This document shows, in pieces, positions 15,736 to 23,195 of a DNA stretch of 46,957 nucleotides. The translations under genes and the position numbers were made by a program. How positions within the stretch are numbered: the first letter of the stretch is position 1; every line of letters begins with the position of its first letter. Below the pieces are notes generated by a model. The model made no database searches. It saw only the letters and a program-made list of their open reading frames with translations, and was not told the DNA's origin. Origin of the DNA: Bryobacteraceae bacterium (GTDB taxonomy: Bacteria > Acidobacteriota > Terriglobia > Bryobacterales > Bryobacteraceae); the NCBI GenBank assembly GCA_025928545.1, contig JAICJH010000051.1, forward strand, positions 1-46,957, given 5' to 3'.

Positions 15736-16950
15736 CTATATAGCTACGTCGTTAATACTGGTGATCGCGATCAGCATACTGAGGACGAGCGCCCCGACAA
15801 TCAGACCCATGATGAGGATGACCAGAGGTTCGAATATGGACGTGAAGCGCTTGATGGAGGACCTTGTCTCTTCTTCGTAGATATCGGCCATGCGGGCGAA
15901 CATCAGATCGAGTTTTCCGGTTTCCTCGCCAACGGTGAGGAGGTGCGAGGCCAGCACCGGGAACATTTTCGTGCGCGCCAGCGGCTGCGAGAGACCTTCA
16001 CCGCGTTTGACACCCTGCGCGACTTCCTTCAGGGCGTTTGCCATGCGGCTGTTGTAGAGAATACCGGCGGAAATATGCAGCGACTGAACGAGTGGGACAG
16101 AGTTCGCCACCAGTGTGGACATCGCTCTGGCAAAACGCGAAGTTTCGGCTTTTCGGAGCGCTTCACCGAGTAGCGGTATCTTCAGCCTGGCGCCGTCCCA
16201 CCAGAGCTTGCCCGCGCCGGTTTTTGTATAAAGCCGGAATGACACCACGGAGCCGATCACAATCAGGGCGACGAGCCACGACCAATCCTGGACCACTTTG
16301 CTGACTTCCAGCATGATTTTCGTGGGCGTTGGGATTTGCATGCGGCCATCGTCGAAGATGCTGGCGAAGCGGGGTACTACGAAATCCAGCAGCACGAAGA
16401 CGGACCCGGCGCCGACCACTGCCAGCAGGGCAGGGTAGATCATCGAGGAGATGATGTAGCCACGCAGTTCATCGCGCGAGCGTTCAAATTCGGAAAGCCT
16501 CTCGAAGATGCCGCCCAGGCTGCCCGACGCTTCTCCGGCTCGCACCATGTTGATGAAGAGATCCGAGAAATAGAGCGGATGAAGGGCAAGCGAATCGGCC
16601 AGCGATTTGCCGCCTTTGATGGAGCGCAGGATTTCCGAAACGATGACGCGGAACGGCGCATGTGTGGTGAGTTCCGTCGTGATCGTAAGGGCGCGATCCA
16701 GCGGAACGCCGGAATTCAGCAGGGTGGAGAGTTCCTGGGTAAAGAACAGGACGTCGCGGCGGCGGTTGCCGCCAAACGACGGCAGAGTGAGTGCGAATGC
16801 TTTCTTTTCTTCCGCTCCCACATAGACTGGCGTGAGCCCCTGACGGCGCAATTCGCGCGCAACCAGGGTCGTCGTATCCGCCGAGATGACGCCTGTGCGA
16901 AGCTTGCCGTCGGCGCCGACAGCCCGGTAATGGAAAGCCGTCGCCGCCAT
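15736..16950 (-). CDS. gspF: Inner-membrane platform protein GspF
   Basis: The 404-residue protein has the two T2SSF domains in tandem. The first starts at about residue 65 (LFFTQELSTLLNSGVPLDRALTI...SEILRSIKGGKSLADSLALHP) and the second at about residue 268 (SRFARAMSTLVANSVPLVQSLHIS...VAQGVKRGEGLSQPL). Membrane helices lie near residues 165-190, 215-235 and 370-395. The motif LTVGEETGKLDLMFARMADIYEEE is diagnostic. The start overlaps the gspE stop by one base (TGATG). GspF couples the ATPase to pseudopilus assembly. Confidence 0.95.
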   Translation of the reverse strand: MAATAFHYRAVGADGKLRTGVISADTTTLVARELRRQGLTPVYVGAEEKKAFALTLPSFGGNRRRDVLFFTQELSTLLNSGVPLDRALTITTELTTHAPFRVIVSEILRSIKGGKSLADSLALHPLYFSDLFINMVRAGEASGSLGGIFERLSEFERSRDELRGYIISSMIYPALLAVVGAGSVFVLLDFVVPRFASIFDDGRMQIPTPTKIMLEVSKVVQDWSWLVALIVIGSVVSFRLYTKTGAGKLWWDGARLKIPLLGEALRKAETSRFARAMSTLVANSVPLVQSLHISAGILYNSRMANALKEVAQGVKRGEGLSQPLARTKMFPVLASHLLTVGEETGKLDLMFARMADIYEEETRSSIKRFTSIFEPLVILIMGLIVGALVLSMLIAITSINDVAI

Positions 16951-18632
16951 CAGAATTCCTGTGTTACCCGTGTTACTTCTTCGGCAGTCGTGATACCCTG
17001 TTTCACTTTCATCCAGCCGTCTTCACGTAGCTGGTGCATTCCGTTGCGGCGCGCGGCGTCGGTGAGCTTACCCGCGTCAGCGCCCTTCATGATCAACTCG
17101 CGGATTTCTTCGTTGAGTTCCATCAATTCGAAGATGCCGGCGCGGCCCTTGTAGCCGGCGCCGTTACACACTTCGCAACCGCGTCCGTGAAACGCATCCA
17201 CGTGTTCTCCCCATGGATTCAGAATGCGGCCTGCGCTTTCGCGGCACTGTGAGCAGATGAGGCGAACCAGGCGCTGCGCCAGCACGGCCACTACGGAAGA
17301 CGTAATGAGGTAATTCTCGACGCCCATTTCGGTGAGCCTTGTGACTGCACTCGGTGCGTCGTTGGTATGCAGGGTTGAAAAGACAAAGTGACCCGTCAAC
17401 GCCGAGCGAATCGCGATATCGGCAGTTTCGCGATCGCGGATTTCGCCGATCATGATGACATCCGGATCCTGTCGCACGATATGCCTGATGCCCGCCGCGA
17501 AGGTGAGGCCGATCTGCGGATTCACGTGGATCTGGTTGATGCCATCCATCTGGTATTCCACCGGATCTTCGATCGTAATGATCTTTTTGTCGGGCAGGTT
17601 GATCCGTTTGAGAGCCGAGTACAACGTGGTGGATTTACCGCTGCCGGTGGGGCCGGTGACCAGAAAGATGCCATGGGGCAGGGAAGTGAAATGCTCCATG
17701 CGGTTCAGCATGTGATCGTCGAACCCCAGCCGGCGCAGATCGTAAAAGTCGCCGGCGGAACGGTCGAGCAAACGCATAACGACGCTCTCGCCATAAAGCG
17801 TGGGCAGTGTCGAAACGCGCAGATCGACCTCGCGACCCAGAATGCGGAGCTTGATACGGCCGTCCTGAGGCAGGCGGCGTTCCGCGATGTTCAGTTTCGC
17901 CATCAGCTTCAGGCGGGAGATGATGGCGGCCTTCAGTTCACGCGGCGGCTGCTCCTGATTGAACAGCACGCCGTCCACACGAAAACGAATCCGAAACTCT
18001 TTTTCAAACGGCTCGATGTGGATATCGCTGGCGCGCTTCTCGATGGCTTGCGCGATCATCGCGTTCACAAGGCGGATGACAGGCGCTTCGCTGGCCATGT
18101 CGCGCAGGTGCTCGAGATCGTCTTCGTCGCCCGTTGCGAACCCGATGGTGGCAGCCTGTCGATCGCCTTCCGCATAGCTGCGGTCCAGCGCATCCAGAAT
18201 GTCCTGCTCCGAAGCCAATTGCGGCCGGACTTCCAGCTTTGAAAAAGTCTGAACAGCGCTGATCGCCTCGAAATCCAGGGGATCGGCCATCGCGAGGGTG
18301 AGCACGCCTTCGTCGATTGAAACCGGAAAGAGCAGCGATTGACGCAGAAAACGGTGGGAGAGTCCTTCGAGTTCCGGAGCCGATGGCGCGGAAGTCAATG
18401 TCGCGATCGGGAGACCAAGTTGCAGTGAGAGGGCATTCAGGAGATCCCGTTGGGCAAGGTAGCCCATATCGACAAGAATGCGGCCGATCTTATCGCCGCG
18501 CTCACGCTGCAGTTCGAGGGCGCGATCCAGGTCTTCAACGGCAATGAGGCCGCGCTCGATCAGGATTTGGCCCAGGCGAACCGGCGCTGCGTTCTGTTCG
18601 CCCGATTCGATTCCGGAAGCTTGCGTGGACAC
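16950..18632 (-). CDS. gspE: Type II secretion ATPase GspE
   Basis: The 560-residue protein has an N-terminal MshEN/T2SSE_N region (VRLGQILIERGLIAVEDLDRAL, residues about 18-150). The ATPase core follows: Walker A GPTGSGKST (327-335), Asp box, Walker B-like DPDVIMIGEIRDRETADIA, and His box LTGHFVFSTLHTNDA. Next comes the four-cysteine zinc motif (CSQC ... CEVC) and the end RAGIFELMELNEEIRELI. The start codon is GTG, overlapping the previous gene's stop by one base (TAGTG). It powers pseudopilus extension. Confidence 0.95.
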   Translation of the reverse strand: MSTQASGIESGEQNAAPVRLGQILIERGLIAVEDLDRALELQRERGDKIGRILVDMGYLAQRDLLNALSLQLGLPIATLTSAPSAPELEGLSHRFLRQSLLFPVSIDEGVLTLAMADPLDFEAISAVQTFSKLEVRPQLASEQDILDALDRSYAEGDRQAATIGFATGDEDDLEHLRDMASEAPVIRLVNAMIAQAIEKRASDIHIEPFEKEFRIRFRVDGVLFNQEQPPRELKAAIISRLKLMAKLNIAERRLPQDGRIKLRILGREVDLRVSTLPTLYGESVVMRLLDRSAGDFYDLRRLGFDDHMLNRMEHFTSLPHGIFLVTGPTGSGKSTTLYSALKRINLPDKKIITIEDPVEYQMDGINQIHVNPQIGLTFAAGIRHIVRQDPDVIMIGEIRDRETADIAIRSALTGHFVFSTLHTNDAPSAVTRLTEMGVENYLITSSVVAVLAQRLVRLICSQCRESAGRILNPWGEHVDAFHGRGCEVCNGAGYKGRAGIFELMELNEEIRELIMKGADAGKLTDAARRNGMHQLREDGWMKVKQGITTAEEVTRVTQEF

Positions 18633-19183
18633 TACTCTTTGCGCTCCTCGATCAGCGCATCCAGCTCGGCCGGACGCGCGTGGCGTGCAGTCGCGGCGAG
18701 GATTTTCTGGCGCTGCACGGTCATGGCAACCCGCCAGGGCAGACCTTCGTGGTTTTCAAAAGGCTGATCCAGCAGGTGAGCTTCGAAGACGATGTTTTCG
18801 GCGGGCGGGAGATCCGTCAGCGTAGATGCGGTTCTGACGATCAGTTCATGCATCGATTGCCGCAGCACAACAAGTTGCCTGAGCTTGCGATCATGGATGG
18901 ACTTTTTCTCCTCCTCGGTAACGGTCATGTGAAAAGGCGTCAGCGGCGAGACGTTGACCAGGCTCATTTCAAAGGTAAACACCGCGCCATAGCCTGGAAG
19001 ATAGGTGCCGCGCGTATCGCCGAGCAGCTCCCAGGGCTGGTCTGAAAATTTACTATCGGTAAACTTCTCAACCGCTTTCAGTGCCGTCATGGAAACCGCA
19101 ACTCCGGCAATCAACGGCAACACAAGACAGACAGCGAGGGCGCAAACGCCAATTCTGAGAACGCGCTTCACTGGGTAACTCAC
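18632..19183 (-). CDS. Membrane-anchored protein of unknown function in the secretion operon, 183 aa
   Basis: A GTG start overlaps the anti-sigma gene stop by four bases (GTGA). One N-terminal membrane helix (about residues 10-33) is followed by an extracytoplasmic part. This starts with a short beta region (WELLGDTRGTYLPGYGAVFTFEMSLVNVSPLTPF) and then becomes helical and charged (TEEEKKSIHDRKLRQLVVLRQSMHELI; key parts only), ending in a coiled-coil-like tail. No known family is recognised. Its fixed place between the anti-sigma gene and gspE suggests either a signal sensor for the anti-sigma factor or a secretion accessory protein. Confidence 0.75.
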   Translation of the reverse strand: MSYPVKRVLRIGVCALAVCLVLPLIAGVAVSMTALKAVEKFTDSKFSDQPWELLGDTRGTYLPGYGAVFTFEMSLVNVSPLTPFHMTVTEEEKKSIHDRKLRQLVVLRQSMHELIVRTASTLTDLPPAENIVFEAHLLDQPFENHEGLPWRVAMTVQRQKILAATARHARPAELDALIEERKE

Positions 19184-19779
19184 TGTGCCACTCCCGGTCC
19201 ATTTACGAACGAACTCAGGGCGGTAAATTGATTTTTCTTCTTCAGATAATCCAGACTGGCCGCCATCTGCATCATGAGATTCTGCTGCTTTTGTGCGTAC
19301 TTGCTGTCAACCGCATCGAGCGCCGCCTGCGTTATCCGCACATCTTCCGCGTGAGTTTTCTCTACCGCCAGAGTCACTGCTTTCTGCACAGCGGCATCGA
19401 TTTCCGCCTGCGAAACGGCGGCAGTGCGAACGACCGGTTGCGGGTCAGCCGCGCGGCGCCAGGCGGTAAACGAGAGCCCGACTGACAGCACACAGGCCGC
19501 GGCAAAGCCCAGCCGCGCGGAGGAATTCCAAAAACCAGCAAACCAGCCCGGCTTCGCAACCGCATCCGAAACGAAAGCAATGCGGCGCGGTACTTCCACA
19601 TCTGGCAGTACCCGCAGGACTGCCGTTGTCAGCCGCAAGCTATCCAACTCGCTCGCGCAGGCGTGGCAGGCAGTGAGATGTTGCGCCATGGCCGCGCGCT
19701 CGGTCGGAGCCAGCTCGTCAAAGGCATAATCGCGAACCAGTTCGACGCGGTCGCAGGCGGAATTGTCATTGCTCTTCAT
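19180..19779 (-). CDS. Transmembrane zinc-finger anti-sigma factor, 199 aa
   Basis: The ATG at 19779 overlaps the sigma gene stop (ATGA). The N-terminal domain carries the zinc-binding anti-sigma motif HLTACHACASEL (HxxxCxxC) within RDYAFDELAPTERAAMAQ. A single membrane helix lies at about residues 103-120 (LGFAAACVLSVGLSFTAW). The extracytoplasmic part is a long helical, coiled-coil-like region (VSQAEIDAAVQKAVTLAVEK, KYAQKQQNLMMQMAASLDYL). It should hold the partner sigma factor at the membrane until a signal from the envelope arrives. A longer frame to 19869 lies inside the sigma gene. Confidence 0.87.
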   Translation of the reverse strand: MKSNDNSACDRVELVRDYAFDELAPTERAAMAQHLTACHACASELDSLRLTTAVLRVLPDVEVPRRIAFVSDAVAKPGWFAGFWNSSARLGFAAACVLSVGLSFTAWRRAADPQPVVRTAAVSQAEIDAAVQKAVTLAVEKTHAEDVRITQAALDAVDSKYAQKQQNLMMQMAASLDYLKKKNQFTALSSFVNGPGVAQ

Positions 19780-20342
19780 TGCATACCTCTTGTGCTTGTT
19801 GGCGCCAATTCGGTCTTCAGCAGATCCAGCGCGGTGTAAAGACGCGATTTCACTGTCGAGACAGGGCATTCCAGAATCACGGCCATTTCGTCGAACTTGA
19901 AACCCTGATAGACCTTCAGGACCACCGCCTCCCGCTGTTCGGGCGTCAGGCGATCGAGCGCGCCCGTGACGGCTAGCGAAAGATCTATAGCGATCCCCGG
20001 CGCGGTCTGCCGCTCGAAGAACGTCTCTTCGGGCGAAACTTCCGGCCGGCGCCTGCGGAAACTCGAATAGGCTTCGTTATGCGCAATCCGGAACAACCAG
20101 GGACCGAATCGTCCCACATCGTCCAGCTTCGGGATGTTCTGATAGGCCTTCAAAAATACGTCCTGACTCAGATCCAGAGAGTCGTCCGGATTCCCTGTGA
20201 GGCGAAGAAGATAATTGAAGACGCGCTTCTCCCAACGGGACACGAGGAGGTTGAACCCCTCGATATCGCCCTTGCGAACGCGCACGATCAGGTCAGCGTC
20301 TTCCGCTCCACGGGCCGGGCCCGGGTCGGCCCTGAATTTCAA
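19776..20342 (-). CDS. ECF sigma factor (RpoE-like), first gene of the secretion operon
   Basis: From a TTG start at 20342 the protein has 188 residues, the normal ECF length. Region 2 is DADLIVRVRKGDIEGFNLLVSRWEKRVFNYLLRL...DLSQDVFLKAYQ...FGPWLFRIAHNEAYSSFRRRR, and region 4 is LTPEQREAVVLKVYQGFKFDEMAVILECPVSTVKSRLYTAL (key parts only). AAGGAG sits seven bases before the TTG. A frame from an ATG at 20486 adds 48 unlikely residues with no ribosome site. The following anti-sigma and gsp genes overlap, so this sigma factor probably controls the whole operon, perhaps including itself. The 190-base upstream gap is AT-rich, but I see no convincing promoter pair in it. Confidence 0.88.
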   Translation of the reverse strand: MKFRADPGPARGAEDADLIVRVRKGDIEGFNLLVSRWEKRVFNYLLRLTGNPDDSLDLSQDVFLKAYQNIPKLDDVGRFGPWLFRIAHNEAYSSFRRRRPEVSPEETFFERQTAPGIAIDLSLAVTGALDRLTPEQREAVVLKVYQGFKFDEMAVILECPVSTVKSRLYTALDLLKTELAPTSTRGMQ

Positions 20343-20349
20343 ATTCTGG

Positions 20350-20355
20350 CTCCTT
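20350..20355 (-). promoter_or_regulatory. Ribosome binding site that fixes the sigma factor's TTG start
   Basis: On the minus strand this reads AAGGAG, seven bases before the TTG at 20342-20340. It is the only strong ribosome site in the first part of the open frame and gives a protein of normal ECF length. Confidence 0.6.
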
Positions 20356-20533
20356 GCATGAAGACGCACGGCGGGTGGAAAAAGTCGGAGCAGGTATAAA
20401 GATGAATATATTGATTTTAACGCGTTCGGAAGAGGATGGAAAGTGTGCCTGTGGTTTACATAAATCAGGTAATCGACTTCGTGCAACTGTTTGAAAATAA
20501 GAGGAAGGCCGACTCCCCGCTAAACTCGGACAG

Positions 20534-21304
20534 ATGCTCCTTTGCACAGTTCGCGATTGCCGGCTGCCGCTGACACGGACAGAATCCCGGCTTAGCTGTT
20601 CGGCCGGGCATTCCTTTGACATTGCCCGAAGCGGCTATGTCAACCTCCTGCAACCGCAGGAGCGAAGGTCAAAAGAACCTGGCGACACGATCAAAGCTGT
20701 CGCGTCGCGGCGCCGCCTGCATGATCTCGGCGTCACCGAGCCGCTACTGACAGGAATTTGCGACTTCATACAAGCGTCTCCGTCGGATACCGTGCTCGAT
20801 GCCGGATGCGGTGATGGCTTCTATCTCGGCCGCCTGGCGGAGCAAGCCGGATTTGAGGCGCATGGCCTCGACATTTCAATCCCCGCGATCGACGCGGCCG
20901 CGCGACGCTATTCCGGCGTCGAATGGATCGTCGGGAATGCCGATCGGTTCGTTCCGTACTCAGATGCGTCGTTTTCTCTTGTGATGTCTATAACCGCCAG
21001 GATGAATGCCCCCGAGTTTCGTCGTGTCCTCCGCGACGATGGAAGGTTGCTGGTAGCCCTGGCATCGCCGGAAGATCTCATTGAGCTGCGAGGATCGGGC
21101 AAAGATCGCGTGGATCGCACCATCGAAACCTTCGCCGACCAGTTCACCCTTGTCGACCGCAGGCGGATTTCGACTGTTGCCGATCTGGATGCCGCCGCCA
21201 TCGAAGATCTCAGGCACTCGATCTATCGCCCCATGCGGGCGGAGCCGGCTCAGGCCATGAGCGTGACGTTCAGCCTCGACCTGTTGTTGTTTCGTCCGCT
21301 GTAA
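20534..21304 (+). CDS. RlmA-like 23S rRNA (guanine-N1) methyltransferase
   Basis: The 256-residue protein shows the RlmA plan. An N-terminal zinc-binding finger (C4, C9, C22 and H26 in LSCSAGHSFD) is followed by ARSGYVNLLQPQERRSKEPGD, the family signature after the finger. The SAM-binding domain then follows, with VLDAGCGDGFYLGRLAE as motif I and GLDISIPAIDAAARRY. In E. coli RlmA methylates G745 of 23S rRNA; the Gram-positive relative TlrB acts at G748. The first cysteine pair is spaced C-x4-C rather than C-x2-C. The exact target base cannot be told. It is divergent from the secretion operon and convergent with the dehydratase-like gene. Confidence 0.85.
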   Translation: MLLCTVRDCRLPLTRTESRLSCSAGHSFDIARSGYVNLLQPQERRSKEPGDTIKAVASRRRLHDLGVTEPLLTGICDFIQASPSDTVLDAGCGDGFYLGRLAEQAGFEAHGLDISIPAIDAAARRYSGVEWIVGNADRFVPYSDASFSLVMSITARMNAPEFRRVLRDDGRLLVALASPEDLIELRGSGKDRVDRTIETFADQFTLVDRRRISTVADLDAAAIEDLRHSIYRPMRAEPAQAMSVTFSLDLLLFRPL

Positions 21305-21313
21305 ATTGCCAGA

Positions 21314-22498
21314 TCACCAGTTGGCCTTCGTTCCATCCGGCAATTCCATCAACTGATCGCGCCATTTGGTGCCCTCTTCGGCGCCCTTCAGGACTTCCGG
21401 CCAGTTGATATCTACGCCCAGCCCGGGCCTTTCCGTCACTGGCAGATGTCCGCTGTCGTCCGTATCGAACAACGGCCAATCCTGCTCCGCGATATAGCGC
21501 ATCCACGGATCGACGGACCCCTTCGCGCCAAATGAGTTGTAATGAATGCCCTTCGACCATTCGAGAATCCAGCCGGCCCGCGACTGGGCCACCACCTGAA
21601 GCGAAGCCATGAACATGATCGGCGAAAGCGGGCAATGCGGGGCGAGGGCAATGCCGTTCGCTTCCGCTATCGACGCTACTTCGGCGGTATTCATGATCCC
21701 GCCGATATGCACCAGGTCGGGCTGCAGGATGTGGACGCCTTTCGCCGCCACTACGGCGGCGAACTCCGCGACGGTATGCATGCGCTCGCCAGTTGCAATT
21801 GGAATATGCGTGGTTCCGGCGATTTCCGGCAGCCAGCGATTGTAGTCGGGTCTTACTGGTTCTTCGTAAAACAGCGGATTCGCGAATTCCAATTCCTTCG
21901 CAAGCCTCCGCGCCATCGGTACATTGCAGCGCCCGTGGAAATCAAACGCGATATCGACATCCGGACCCACTGCATCGCGAACGGCGCGCGCCCGCTCAAT
22001 GGCCATCCGGATTCCGCCGTAGGTGTCGATCGCCGCCAGGGGAGGGCAGGCATTCATCTTCAACGCCCGCGCGCCTTCCGATACCACTTTGGCAGCCTCT
22101 TCCGCCGCCGCGCCCGGAGCGTTATTATTACCGCCCGCCCAGCGGTACACCTTTACTTTGTCGCGAACCCTGCCGCCAAACATGCGATGGACCGGTTGAT
22201 TGAGACTCTTGCCGAGTATGTCCCACAACGCCATCTCAATGCCGCCCAGGGCCGACATATAGTGCGGTCCGCCATGATAAAAATTCTGGTCGTAACAGCC
22301 GCGAACCAGGCGCTTCAGGTCGCGCGCATCCTTGCCAATAAATTGTTCGGAAAGCTCGTGGACCAGTGCCTCCGTGGAACTCAACTGGCCCTCTACGGTG
22401 TAGTCCCCGTAACCCACGAGTCCGCCATCGACAACGATGCGAAGCAAGCCCCAGCGGGGTGGGACCTGCACGGTTTCAATGCGATCTATACGCAGCAC
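21314..22498 (-). CDS. Enolase-superfamily dehydratase, D-galactonate dehydratase-like (mandelate racemase/muconate lactonizing family)
   Basis: The 394-residue protein starts with GTG. The capping domain ends near GGIEMALWDILGKSLNQPVHRMFGG. The barrel carries the metal ligands D in FDFHGR, E in YEEPVRP and E in GERMHT. The His of DFHGR and the His of APHCPLSP match the acid/base residues of galactonate dehydratases, so removal of water from a sugar acid to a 2-keto-3-deoxy acid is the likely reaction. It is last in a minus-strand group with sugar-oxidising proteins (22535-24899), which fits aldonate breakdown. The exact sugar acid is not certain. Confidence 0.87.
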   Translation of the reverse strand: MLRIDRIETVQVPPRWGLLRIVVDGGLVGYGDYTVEGQLSSTEALVHELSEQFIGKDARDLKRLVRGCYDQNFYHGGPHYMSALGGIEMALWDILGKSLNQPVHRMFGGRVRDKVKVYRWAGGNNNAPGAAAEEAAKVVSEGARALKMNACPPLAAIDTYGGIRMAIERARAVRDAVGPDVDIAFDFHGRCNVPMARRLAKELEFANPLFYEEPVRPDYNRWLPEIAGTTHIPIATGERMHTVAEFAAVVAAKGVHILQPDLVHIGGIMNTAEVASIAEANGIALAPHCPLSPIMFMASLQVVAQSRAGWILEWSKGIHYNSFGAKGSVDPWMRYIAEQDWPLFDTDDSGHLPVTERPGLGVDINWPEVLKGAEEGTKWRDQLMELPDGTKANW

Positions 22499-22534
22499 AC
22501 AGCCAGTTTAGGGCACCAACGCGAGTGAATCCAT

Positions 22535-23194
22535 CTACGCGCCGAAGGGGCTGCGTTTCAGCGCGTAATCGGCGGCTTCCTTCGGGACACTGAACGTGCT
22601 CATGGCTCCGTTGCCCATGTAGCCGATGTCTTTCACTCCTACAGGGCTGGTGTAATACGCGTCCACTACCATGTTGCGCACCCAGGTGAAGAACTGCGCT
22701 CCGCCGGAGACGTCGGGCGAAGGCGGACGACTGTACGCCAGATCGAGAATGGCTGTTTGTTCTGCGGGTTTCGAAGTCAGGAAATCGGCCCCGTACTTGT
22801 GCTTCGAGTACTGATCGAGCCATTCGAGCCCGCCGTCGAAAATCACCGCAAGTTCTTCGTTGCGGCTGCAGAGAAAATCGATGAATTCCGCGGCGCCCGC
22901 GTCGGACGCAGCCGGCGATGTGGCATCCGCCGGCATGATCAGGTCGCCGAGGTGGCGAAGTGTCTTGAATTTATGCGCATTCAGGTGCTTCGGAACGTAG
23001 TTCGGGCCGCCATTGAGGGATTTCGGCCCCGTAGCAGTCGCGGGCATGGACATTGCCGCGTGCGCGTTCTTCGCCTCTTGCGCGGACACCAGTTCGGCGG
23101 AGAGCAGGGTAGTCCCGACAATCCGGAACAGATTGCGGCGGGAAACGTCGGGCGTGTCAGTCAGTGGCACGGCGGGATTAATAGGCTCGCTCAT
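22535..23194 (-). CDS. Gluconate 2-dehydrogenase subunit 3-like protein, Tat-exported
   Basis: The N-terminus has a twin-arginine signal (SRRNLFRIVGTTLLSAELVSA). The body is the subunit-3 fold: HKFKTLRHLGDLIMPADATSPAASDAGAAEFIDFL, the usual landmarks of this family, and WVRNMVVDAYYTSPVGVKDIGYMGN near the end. I choose ATG 23194 (219 aa) over ATG 23203 because AAAGGA stands at a better distance. The start lies one base after the stop of the GMC gene. In known enzymes this small subunit carries the folded flavoprotein across the membrane through Tat ('hitchhiking'). Confidence 0.88.
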   Translation of the reverse strand: MSEPINPAVPLTDTPDVSRRNLFRIVGTTLLSAELVSAQEAKNAHAAMSMPATATGPKSLNGGPNYVPKHLNAHKFKTLRHLGDLIMPADATSPAASDAGAAEFIDFLCSRNEELAVIFDGGLEWLDQYSKHKYGADFLTSKPAEQTAILDLAYSRPPSPDVSGGAQFFTWVRNMVVDAYYTSPVGVKDIGYMGNGAMSTFSVPKEAADYALKRSPFGA

Positions 23195-23195
23195 T

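Noticed and set aside
20343..20486. 48-residue extension of the ECF sigma factor to an ATG
   Set aside because: No ribosome site, atypical sequence; the TTG with AAGGAG gives the normal length.
21542..22528. Plus-strand open frame of 328 codons over the dehydratase-like gene
   Set aside because: Antisense shadow of a well-supported enolase-superfamily gene.
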